From Colias croceus (lineage: Eukaryota > Arthropoda > Insecta > Lepidoptera > Pieridae): a stretch of 64,000 nt of DNA. Under the pieces are notes generated by a model. That model did no database searches, had not been told where the DNA came from, and saw nothing but the letters and a program-made list of their open reading frames with translations. How positions within the stretch are numbered: the stretch's first letter is position 1; the number at the start of each line of letters is the position of its first letter. The position numbers were made by a program, and so were the translations under genes. This document shows positions 54,097-64,000 of this stretch, piece by piece. The DNA is taken from NCBI RefSeq assembly GCF_905220415.1, contig NC_059553.1, forward strand, positions 3,868,501 to 3,932,500, given 5' to 3'.

Positions 54097-54227
54097 TCAT
54101 CGCACGTCGGTGAGGTTGCTCTTGTCGCCGAACAGCTTCACGAGCTGCTCCTCGTAGTCGTCGATGTTGCGCTTCATTATCTCCATGCACGGGCCCAGCA
54201 GCCGCTCGAAGGTCTCCACGTCGAGGA
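54097..54227 (-). CDS. Pka-R2: Pka-R2 last exon
   Basis: 131 nt after cgcttgcag, with TGA at 54099-54097. Encodes (F)LDVETFERLLGPCMEIMK and RNIDDYEEQLVKLFGDKSNL TDVR. Confidence 0.94.
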
Positions 54228-57200
54228 CTGCAAGCGATACAGATATTTTGTAATGATATAGATACCCTCATAGTGGGGTATCGGTGGTATTGAATAAATA
54301 TAAATTTTATCCTAGTACATTTAAAATTAAAAATTACGAAGACAAATTGAAAGAGTATAAAATATTGTAATTATGAATGTTTATATTAAAACATAAAAGA
54401 CAACACTACCTCGTGTGTTCATAAGTTTTGAGACGAACTTTGTAGTTAAAAAATAAGATAAAATATCACTGGCTGATAATTATTTATTTTTCCGATTTTG
54501 AATTTGGAATGTTTACTTTTAATTCCTTTGATTTTCAAATTCATTTCTTTCAATTTTCTCGTGATGGAGGGAACTAAAGAATTACGTGCGACCGTGATTT
54601 CGCTGTTTAAGGCGGGGAAAAAACCAATGGAGATTTTCCGTGAGTTGAAAATTTTTGGTGTGAGCCGTAACTTCGTGTATTACACTATCAAACGATACAA
54701 GGAGACTAATTCTTTGCAAGATAGCCAAAGAAGTGGCCGGCCACGCTCTGTGAGGACGCCTGCGAACATCAAAATCATCAGAGAGCGACTTCGCCGAAAT
54801 CCATGTCGCACTCAGAAAAAACTCGCACTGCAGACTGATATTTCGCGCGTATCAATCAACAGAATACTGAAATATGATCTTAAGGTAAAGGCGTACAGCC
54901 GTAGGAAAATTCACTTTTTAAACGACCGCCTTCGTAAATTGCGACGCGAACGTTGTCCAATACTGCTTAGGAGACACGATGCGAGGAAGATACTCTTTAC
55001 TGATGAGAAAATCTTTTACTGTCGAAGAAAAGCTCAACCGACAAAACAATAAAGTGTATGCCAAAAGTAGCAAAGACGTCCCATCTTCAGCACGGAATGT
55101 CTTGCGTACTCATCACCCGGCTTGTGTAATGGTATGGTGGGGAGTTTCGTATGAAGGTGTCACTCCGCTGCATTTCTGCCAACAAGGTGTCAAGGTGAAA
55201 GCCAAGAATTATCAAAGTGATATTTTAGAAGCTGTTGTGAAACCCCTGTCTCATACTTTATTTCACAACAAGGATTGGGTTTTCCAGCAAGACTCAGCGC
55301 CATCTCATAAGGCAAAAACCACCCAAGCTTGGTTGAAGGAGAATGTGCCGGCCTTCATTGCGGCTAACGAATGGCCCTCCTCCAGCCCCGACCTCAACCC
55401 GCTGGATTATTCTTTATGGACTGAATTAGAGCTCAGGGCCTGCCGAAAGTCCCACCGAAACTTGGAGTCACTGAAGCGAGCTCTTGTCCGAGAGGCAAAG
55501 CGAATTCCATTGGAAAAGATTCGTGCCGCAATAGATGAGTGGCCAAATCGTCTGAGGGCCTGTATAAAAAATAAGGGTGGACATTTTGAGTGATAATGAA
55601 AGTTTATTGTTTGTTATTACTCACTTAATATGTATTATAAATTTTAGAATTATAAGTTAAATATTACAAAATATATGCAACTTTTATTTCGTCTCAAAAC
55701 TTATGAACACACGAGGTATATTTTGACAATTGGAATTTAGAATCTATGCCAATCAATGACTACTATTAATCTAATATAATATATTGGGAGCTATTTTTCT
55801 CGAATAACTAGCAAAACTTCAAGCAGCTGTTGATGAGATAGTGTTCGTATACTTTACGAAGATATATAAAGTTTTGCCAACAATTTAAAGTTTAGCGTAA
55901 CAAGCGTAACAACCTTGTCAAAAGCAGAGAAATATTCGTAACAACATAACAAGGATAATACATGTTAAACTATTACAATACAAAAAGCAAATAATATTGT
56001 ATATTGCTTCAGCACTTAGAAGATAAGTTCCCTTTTGTATAGTACATTTCTGTTTATTTATTGAAGGACATTAATGCTCTGGATGGTTGAGGAAAAATAT
56101 TAAGGAAAAAAAAAAAGATATTTTTCATCGTAACTTTGGGTGTGATTGACCACCACACTGGCTTAATGCCAGCTCCATGGATTAGGGAATGACATAGTTC
56201 ATGATATTCTCAGTTCAGAAATAAATTGTACTCAAGCAAATTAGTCGTTACGCGAAACGATTATTGTTAATTAATCGTGGTTGTTTACTGTTAGTATTAT
56301 ACAACTCCTAAAATTCTTGGACTGTTCCGTTAAAAGAAGATAAAATTTAGTAGTAAGTATATGCTAGTCTAAAAAAAAATAAATGTGCTATCATTTTATG
56401 TGATTTCATAATATATTTGCAATAAAATCGACTTCCTACTAAAAACAAATTCTGATATTTTTATGTCATTCCATTTCCTGCGCCTTGTGTCACGTGAATT
56501 TAAAAATATATGTGACGATAGTGAAAAATATTTCTTGAGACGTAAAGATAAGCAAGCACTATAATTTTTTCGGATGCTGTTTTTGCAGCAAAGAAGGCAA
56601 ATTATGTTTTATAAGTAGTCTTCTATACTTACATGCGACTTTAGTAGCGCCGATAGCGTACACGGAGGCAGCACGAGGCTTGTGGGTGACCAGGGCCAAC
56701 TCGCCGAAGTAGTCTCCCTTGCCTGAAAAAAACATTCCAATTATTAAAACATTAATACCTTATATAATTCTACAACTGGTCAAGTCTTCTGAAAATCTTT
56801 CTATTTCTATACTTTGAACTTACTATCAGTTCCGACACGATAGCTAGAGCACGAAAATTGGGTAAAATCAAGAAGTTTACGAACGTTGCGTCTTCTTTTA
56901 AGCTTTACAGGGAGCGAACTCAACGTAAATAGACATTTTTTTGGTAGTTTTATTGCTTTTATTCCATTTTTCATCATTATATTCCAAACACCTTGATACC
57001 AACAATATTAATACAAAAATATGACACAAAACAGCGAGGTTTTAAAGTAAGGGCACTTCCCTGTATCTTTGGAGAGGTCTGAAGATCGTTGAGTGGCTTT
57101 CAGGCGTTGGTATGTAAAGGTGAAATTGAATTAGATCGAGTCAAGTTAGTTTGATATTTAGTCTAATAAGATGAGCTGAATCCTTGGTGTAAAGATTATC

Positions 57201-58993
57201 GTGTCAAGGTTATTTATTATTAAGTATTCCGTCATTTGATCCGGGTAAAGATAACTGAAAATAAATCTCAGATTAGCATGACAAGAAGGTATGGAATCTT
57301 TTTTACACGCTTTTTATTAGCTTCACCTGTATGTTTGTTTGTAACCGACTTCTTTGGGCGCGATTTTGACCCACTTTAAACCGCCAGATTTCGTTCAAAC
57401 TTTGTAGATTTATTGAGGACCGATGACAATACACTAATTTGATAAAATTATTCCATTTTTCAATTTGCAAAAAGCGTGTTTTTTAGTTTTTTTTAAACTA
57501 TTATTATTATTGCTATTTATAACGTAATGACATGGTATTAAACGTCATTTTCATACTCAATTACCATAATAACGATGTATATTTATTTATAGTTTTTGCC
57601 ATTCTGTACAATTTTAATTTTAGAGTTACACAATGGATTTATGGTCCGTCCGTGACTAAGCTTGTTCACACTAATGAATAATTTGCTTTTTAAACGCTTT
57701 ATAAAAGATGCTTAATTTCAATTTTCAGCAATGTTTTTCAGACATCACATTCGAAATAGTTTGGCAAATGGCTGCATGCTCAACGTTACGACCTGAGAGT
57801 TGGAACGCATGAACATTTTTGTTCTTATTCATAGTGGCTAAAATTCATTTCATAATTTTTACATATTACGCTAATGTCTCATTTCTATTTTGTAATACTG
57901 TGAGCAAATGATTCTTTTGTTTTTGAAAGTGATCTTAGTGATTTTTCTTTATATAATACGTAATGCTGGCAAAACCCCTGGCTGTAAGTATTACCTCATC
58001 AACCCAACATTGTTACATTTTAAAATTGTTCGTGAAGACTGAAGTGGATAGTTAGCTACTTAACCGATTTTCAAAATGATTTCACCAATAGAAGGCTGGC
58101 TACATTATTCCTGAGTGCCACAGGGATGTTTTTATGTAGAGCATCTAGCGACTAGCACCTACTGATATAAACTCCCCGAGAAAATGGAAAGATATTTAGT
58201 ATTATCTTTTACGCAAAAACTGCTGAAAAATAATTACGGACACACTGATGGTTTGGTTTAATTAACACAAACATATTATTTTTTTCCGGGTATCAAGTTA
58301 TTGTTTGAAATAAGTAACAGACATGGATTACAGTGTGGAATTTTTCGATGGGCCCTTAAGGGAAAATACTAGAAATACTGGAGATAGCAAATTTTGCTGA
58401 AAGGAAACATTCCTTTATTTTTAAAAAGAAATAGAGTTCTTCAACACTGATCGATTTCCACACTGTATAAGAGTATATTGTACTATTTATTCAGGTTCGG
58501 CTATTTCCTGATAAATTGACAATGTCTAAGGGTGCTTTTTCACCAGAGCGTTTAGCGTTTGAAGCGATTCTATTGGTTCTTTACCCCTCGCAACACGTCC
58601 TCGCACATTATTGGTGGAAAGAATAAATAGATATACATTTCAGCAAGCCCAAGTAGGTGAAGTCTCCTTTTTTCTTATCCTGCAAGAGAAACCAAATTAG
58701 TTCCATCAGACACACACCAAGACGCTTGATATCCTCCAGGCATGTGAAGTCCACTTTTCCCTGTAATGCAAAACAAAACCACGCACACACTGAAACTAAA
58801 TTAGTTCCACAATACACTCACCAAGACGCTTGATCTCGTGCTCGTTGCCGTCGTCGCGCGCGATGCGGATGCTGACGGAGCCGTCCTCGACGAAGTACAT
58901 GCCGTCCGCCGAGTCGCCCTGCCGGATGATCAGCTCGCCGTCGATCAGCGTGCGCGGCAGCAGCGCGTCCGCGAGGTTCGCGCGCTCGTACGG
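54097..58993 (-). CDS. Pka-R2: cAMP-dependent protein kinase type II regulatory subunit, last three exons
   Basis: Exons 58993-58822, 56722-56633 and 54227-54097 join (phases 0-1-1) to the last 130 residues: PYERANLADALLPRTLIDGE LIIRQGDSADGMYFVEDGSV, then the second cyclic nucleotide pocket GKGDYFGELALVTHKPRAAS VYA (Glu and Arg contacting cAMP are both present), and FLDVETFERLLGPCMEIMKR NIDDYEEQLVKLF ending NLTDVR. This is the second part of one CNB domain and the whole C-terminal end of RII. Known: it holds PKA inactive until cAMP binds, and RII is anchored by AKAPs via an N-terminal helix that lies beyond the window. One mariner sits in the last intron and a partial exon duplication in the preceding one. 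Confidence 0.94.
54409..55716 (+). mobile_element. maT-type mariner transposon (DD37D), nearly intact
   Basis: TA duplications at 54407-54408 and 55717-55718. TIRs cctcgtgtgttcataagttt tgagacgaa (54409-54437) and its exact reverse complement at 55688-55716: 29 bp, no mismatch by eye. 1308 bp. One transposase gene is interrupted by a single-base frameshift. The perfect TIRs and near-complete gene imply recent arrival. It lies in the last Pka-R2 intron, opposite to the gene. Confidence 0.92.
54564..55593 (+). pseudogene. maT mariner transposase with one frameshift
   Basis: ATG 54564 opens MEGTKELRATVISLFKAGKK with two HTH motifs (FRELKIFGVSRNFVYYTIKR; SGRPRSVRTPANIKIIRERL RRNP) and reaches the first catalytic Asp in ILFTDEKIF. 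At the T-run 55014-55017 the frame breaks and that frame stops at 55052. The next frame continues EEKLNRQNNKVYAKSSKD... with VMVWWGVSYEG, the second Asp in WVFQQDSAPSH (codon 55291) and the third in PDLNPLDYSLW (codon 55405), 37 residues apart: DD37D, as in the maT clade. About 342 residues would be the full length. One extra T explains the break; whether it is real or a sequencing error is open. Confidence 0.88.
56633..56722 (-). CDS. Pka-R2: Pka-R2 second-last exon (cAMP pocket)
   Basis: 90 nt between ttttttcag and gtaagt. Encodes KGDYFGELALVTHKPRAASV YAIGATKVA; FGELALxxxxPRAA is the phosphate-binding cassette. Confidence 0.94.
56723..58821 (-). other. Pka-R2: Pka-R2 intron before the cAMP-pocket exon
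   Basis: AT-rich. Fragments of dispersed repeats at about 57300-57440 (accgacttctttgggcgcga) and 58020-58220. The partial exon duplication lies at its 5' end (58640-58800). Confidence 0.65.
58640..58834 (-). repeat. Pka-R2: Tandem duplication (about 104 bp) of the exon end and donor of Pka-R2
   Basis: Plus-strand caccaagacgcttgat at 58819-58834 (exon end plus donor) recurs at 58715-58730, and aaattagttcca at 58798-58809 recurs at 58694-58705, both with offset 104. Further left, gtgaagtc blocks (58744 and 58657) extend it with indels. In the copy, an acceptor-like tgcattacag (58770-58761, minus) and a donor gtgtgt (58717) bracket 43 nt. Confidence 0.65.
58822..58993 (-). CDS. Pka-R2: Pka-R2 third-last exon
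   Basis: 172 nt between tgtgcag and gtgagt; phase 0 to 1. Encodes PYERAN...NEHEIKRL plus the first base of Gly. Strongly CpG-rich relative to the introns. Confidence 0.92.
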
Positions 58994-61900
58994 CTGCACA
59001 TAATTATTTATAAGTTATTAAACGTACACAAGAAATCCTACTTCCTTACAATAAAAGAGATAGGAAGCAAGTGTAGCATACCACGATTTGGTAGATTTTG
59101 GCAAGAAAATTAGGAGCTGCATCGAATTAAGAGGCCTTTCTCATTTCTGGCACTGAGAGACCGGTTACGGTACTAGACGCTAATACAGCCGTAATAAAGT
59201 TGAAAATCGCGTGCGCTCTTTGATCGCGATCGAGCTCGAAAAGTAAGTCTCAATTCTTATTTCGTTTATAACTAAGGTATTAATTGAACTAGAGAAAAAA
59301 TATAAACTCTATTTTCTTACTGTTAACATTTATTTTAGACATAAAGTCCAAGTAAAGCTTTAAAAAAATGTAATAATCCTTAAAAAGGGCATAATTTTTG
59401 AATAAAAATGAATCGAGCGAAAATGTTACAATTACGTAACTGTCTTGTACATCGAAAGAAAAAGACCCAATAAATCATATACTAAAGTTCCATTTTGATT
59501 GTATGTGTGCCTGTTTCAGAATATTAATGCAAATTCACATAAAATTTAGGGAGCTTCCCCTTAATCATTATTACGAACATAAAGCTTTGTTGATTAAACT
59601 AATCAGTTATTACGTATGCAATTTATTTCTGACCAGCAAATTGAAATTTTAAGTTTGAAGTAAAATTGTGGTTATAAATAACCATAGTAATTTCAGTTTC
59701 AGTTACGAAATATGTACATTTTTTATTTAATTAATATTTATATAATATTTTAATCATACTTTATCCTATCTAGTATCTTAATATCTTTATTGTGACTTAT
59801 AATAAAATATAACTATATAATAGTAAAATAATTCATTGGCACGACCAGTTTATTATTCTAGGTCAATGATATTTAACACAGAAAAAAATGAATATATTTT
59901 CTGTAAAGGACTTCAAAGGTCGAGAACATAGCAAATTACATCAGCAATAAAACTAATCACTTCAATAAAAAATTTACTTTCGCCTTTAAGATATGAAAAT
60001 TTGTAATGGTAGTAATATTCATAACGAACGACAAACAATAAACCAAATTATTTATTGGAATAACTTTCTAGATGCTGACAGGATCTTGGCATAGCTATCG
60101 TTTGTCGCTGATAAGTTCGGTAAATCACTGCTGTGCATTGAGTAATACCGATAACGACTTCATTTGCGTAATTTGGCATACGATCCGGGGAAATTGCGGT
60201 TATAACCGTCCATTTTTGATACGCATATTTTACATGATGAATACTTCTACGTAATATGCAATTTATTTGTGTGGACGTTAATGTGTTGGGTTGGGGGTGA
60301 TTAATTGGAATAATTGTTCCAACGCCATAAAGAGATTATCATAAAAAGATTACAATTTCTTTATATTTGATAGTTACAAAATTAGTGGAATCCTATCTTT
60401 TATCTGTAGGTAATAATTTTTTACAATCAAATAATGTCATTATAAGATGATAAATGAAATGTAGCAACATAATTGAACCAAATTATTCGTATAAAAATTA
60501 CGCATCATTCATGTATGAATAAAAAGAAAATATGTAAATTATTGTATATAATACTCAAAGTTTCATTTATATTTGCCGATATACCTACTTGCTACAATAT
60601 ATCTAATCTGTAATGAAATCTGCATAAAAATATTGCACACAATAAATTCCGGAGGCATTTTAGTATGCTATCAGTACGTCACAGAGTATAAGTAGCGACT
60701 CTATATCATTGATAACTGTTACGTCATCCAATTGGATTTCTTTATCAAGATATATAACTTCTATCTGATATACTGTCGAAAAAGGAATTCAGATAATGAT
60801 AATAACTGCTGTTCTGTCATAGTCTGTGCGTGTTTATGTATTACTTAATAACATTTTACGAGTTTGCTGTAGATTTGTTTTCTGAAGATCTAATGTCTCA
60901 GATTTATGTATATAGTTTTGTAGTCGACATTTTATGAGTAAATGTTGCCTATAATTAATTAATCGTCTTAAATGTTGCGAGTATCTAAAATATAATTTGG
61001 AAATTAGCTAGAATTCCAGTCTAGGAAAATCTGTAAATTTATCAAGAATCACGATAAATCAAAATCTATAATCGAATGTGTTCACATATTATATACTTTT
61101 TATGCAGATACCCACCAAAAGCCAGTGGATTATCATTTGACAAATTTCTGTCGGGAAAATACTAGGCATGCTTTAGTTCCGCGAGTCACATATTCCCTAT
61201 AAATTTGCGTACACGACACATCGAATGATACGGATGTACATGTAATGTACAAGCGGACAAGCGCACTTAATTACCACCCGGTGACCTGGTTGCTCATTTG
61301 ACCTCATTTCCAATAAAAAATAATTTTCCATCTTATATTATTAGTAATTACATTCAAGGGAAATTGAAACTAACATAGATTGATTATGGGTTATTAGAAA
61401 TATATGAATTTCTATATATAGAAAACGTCAATTAAACTTCTGGGATACTTAAGTTCGCGTGACGATCAACGGTAATTGGCAACCTTATAGAGTGAAGACC
61501 TATTACCCTATTAGTGCACAGGGCAGATGGATTTCACTGTTAGACTGATCGATTACTATTACGGGGCAGGATGATCAATCTTCTGAACAACCAGGTCGAG
61601 GTATTTTATCCGTTTCAACTGGGAATCGGTGCTTGTATTGTAACGTTAGACTCTAATCAGTAGATCACAGCTATCGCGGTTATCTTGTAATTATATGACA
61701 TTTTCTATTATCTATTATTAAGTTGGAACATGGCACTGGTTGCTCTGGTTGGTTATTTTGTTTTTTGTATGGTCAATGAAAGTACGGTAATTCTGTTGGT
61801 GGTGTTGGAAGTTATATAGATTTCAATTTTAATCAACTGAACAGGAAACAATCAATTGTATGTATATTTGCAGATCAAAATAAGATGAATCTGTGATATC

Positions 61901-64000
61901 AACAGCATTGTTACTAAACTATAATTATTTTTCCATACCTTTAGGAAAGTTTTGCTGCTTTATAGATTATAATTTAATGCGACATAAAATGCATTACTTT
62001 TCTATGTGAATATGTCTTCACACATGCTTGCCATCACGCAATAGTCGCATGTGTCATTAGTTAAAAAAGACACTAAAAATAATTGAAGTGTAAAACAAAA
62101 GGACAGCAAATAGAAATCACAGTGTTTCGTAAGAGGCCTTGCGAAGTAATTGATGATGTTTGTTATTCACATTTGTACCGGCCATCGCCTTGTTAGTGGC
62201 AACAGCTGGTCACATCATTTTACGTAACTGACTCTATGTATAATAGAATAAGTTTCAGTTGGCTAAACATTCTTATCAATAAATATTTATGGGAGGAAAA
62301 TACATGCTTAAAATTAAGCAGCATTTCTCAATAACATTAGCGGTAAGTATAATAAGATAAAACATCTAGCTTGGATATACATATTTTCAAAATACAAATG
62401 TGCGTGATTTCTAGAATCATACTACTAATGCCTAAGGATATATATTGTATATATTATACATTATATAAGATTTTTGCACTTTAAAGGCTATGTCAAAACA
62501 ACTTGTATTTGCTAGATACTTCAAGATATCAATAATTTTCATTTCAACCGCTATTAGACATACATACATATGTATTATGTAATTTCAAGTATTTTCATCG
62601 TTTTTCTCTTTCAGTTAAGACAAGGATTAATATGAAGGAATATATGAATTTTCTAGTATCTGGTAATACTGTACTGTCTACTGAAATTCATAAGGACAAT
62701 TTACTACCTTCTACATATCACCCTAGCCATAGCCATTACTTCCAACAATGTGTAAAAATTAATAATTCATTTAAGGTTATTCTGTCTAAATATTGATGTT
62801 AACATTTAGCACGACTGAAACTTTACCGCCTGCGTCATGACACGATTCGTGACTCATGAATTTGAACGCACGCATAATTTTGTGATATATTATTGTGTAT
62901 ATATTCAACTATGCTCTAAATTTATTATCGGATATGTGTACATTAGAAATGCGATTAACTCCAATGACTTGTTCTTGATATTTCGAATTTCTCAAAAACG
63001 AACTGTAGGCCTATGCCTATGACTTCCCAATATGATAAAAATTGGGAAGTCAAAATATAATCACGGTCTTTATTCTTCATGTTATTTGTATTAATCTCAT
63101 TTATCTCAATTAGTGGAGTAATATCCATCCAAAAAATAAATTAAATTCTGTTCATTTCAAACCCTCCTAGATTTGTCCAGTCTATTAATTACTTGCGAGT
63201 TATTAAAGTGTTTAAATACAAATAGGGGTTGACGCAATGGAATCGAGAACTGTAACAAAGTCGTCAAGAGCGCAGTATACATACACATAAAGTGCATTGA
63301 ACCGAGATAATTTTCGGAAGCTTTGCGCCCGCTCATGCGTGCCAACTGGTGCCGTACAACTTCAGTCGTGCTCAACGAGACATCAGAAAACTACCCCTTT
63401 ATATAATATATTTATTACAAGCGGTTTGCTATAGAAAATAGGTCAGTAGACGGCTATGTTTTAATTGTAGGGTGTGTTAATTATGTGTGATAATCCATAA
63501 CGTGTTACGTTTTCAGTTTTTCATGTTTAAACTTAATAAATGTTTGGTTAGTTGTATAGGTCCAATACTTAGGTCCAGGTTTTGGTTTCAAGAACAGGAA
63601 AGAGAACAGAAAAGAGAGTTTTTTTTTAAATAATTTATGAACATAAAATATTTTAAATAAGAGTAGCTGTAAAAATCCTGCCGAAAGAATTTTCTCGACT
63701 TACAAAAGAAGATTTTTACCTAAATGAACCAAACTGAGTTTGGAGACTAGTGACATATAAACGTAAACGCTCGAGATTCAATAATTGACGGAAGGAATCG
63801 TAAAAAATTATGCAGGTCGAAGTAATTAGGTCCGGAATATCGCAAGCCTTTAACCTTTAAAGTGTCTGTCATTTAAATGTTACCAGGTTTCTTTTTAATG
63901 TGATAATCCAAATAAATGATTTTAATGTAATTATATCTACGATTGCGACTTCCTTCCGGACATAAATATAAAAATTAATTAGGTCCGGTTAGGTTCATTT
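58994..64000 (-). other. Upstream sequence, probably Pka-R2 intron
   Basis: Five kilobases of AT-rich sequence without a recognisable exon. The upstream Pka-R2 exons (first cAMP pocket, pseudosubstrate, docking helix) must lie beyond 64000 or be missed. A 72-codon minus frame at 63157-63375 has no known domain. Confidence 0.5.

Larger units (their letters stand above)
54228..56632 (-). other. Pka-R2: Last intron of Pka-R2
   Basis: Contains the mariner; the remaining about 1.1 kb is AT-rich with nothing recognised. Confidence 0.7.

Noticed and set aside
58608..58817. A further PKA-R2 coding exon
   Set aside because: The 43-nt segment would break the frame, and exons 58993-58822 and 56722-56633 already join perfectly in the known protein order.
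63157..63375. Possible upstream PKA-R2 exon
   Set aside because: Translation does not match the RII docking helix, inhibitor site or first cAMP pocket, and no splice sites fit.
1..64000. tRNA, rRNA or CRISPR-like arrays
   Set aside because: None seen; the short regular repeats present are microsatellites or transposon-internal motifs.

Overview
The window is nuclear DNA of an insect, almost certainly a moth or butterfly. It is AT-rich, has short exons with canonical GT-AG introns, and carries many short dispersed repeats of types common in Lepidoptera (the end motif accacgggcgaagccggggc, the TIR AACCGACTTCAAA, the 'cagcagtggga...gatgatgat' tail). No bacterial or viral gene is visible. Family assignments are by eye from conserved motifs; no database search was run.

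Layout. 1-894 (minus): intronless 5' part of Ku70, cut by the window edge. 2144-37508 (plus): a complete G protein alpha-o gene with two alternative first coding exons and seven shared exons giving a 354-residue protein, followed by a long 3' UTR to about 40.15 kb. Its largest intron (19515-34854) holds, on the opposite strand, a seven-exon mitochondrial-clan cytochrome P450 of CYP301 type (25776-20160). 40.2-48.7 kb is a transposon-rich block: a decayed piggyBac-like element with TTAA duplications, a decayed pogo/Tigger-like element with TA duplications, a broken THAP-domain gene, identical 198-bp direct repeats 4.19 kb apart, a 429-bp tandem duplication, and a hAT-like element with a perfect 8-bp target duplication. 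48806-49762 (plus): two-exon cyclin Q. 58993-54097 (minus): the last three coding exons of the PKA type II regulatory subunit, whose last intron holds an almost intact maT-type (DD37D) mariner. The rest, to 64 kb, is probably upstream intron of that gene.

The host genes belong to separate processes: DNA end joining (Ku70), heterotrimeric G signalling (Go), cAMP signalling (PKA-R2), CDK10 partner cyclin (CCNQ) and a mitochondrial oxidase. They do not form one pathway. The most unusual feature is in the mobile DNA. Four cut-and-paste elements of three superfamilies (8.8-10.8, 41.0-42.5, 44.0-45.6, 47.7-48.3 kb) each carry many internal copies of their own terminal or subterminal core motif, and the two pogo-like ones share a recognisable terminus. 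Other points of note are the nested P450, a short upstream ORF overlapping its start, a duplicated exon-end/donor in PKA-R2, and a GC-rich structured insert beginning at a (TTAGG)3 telomere-like motif.
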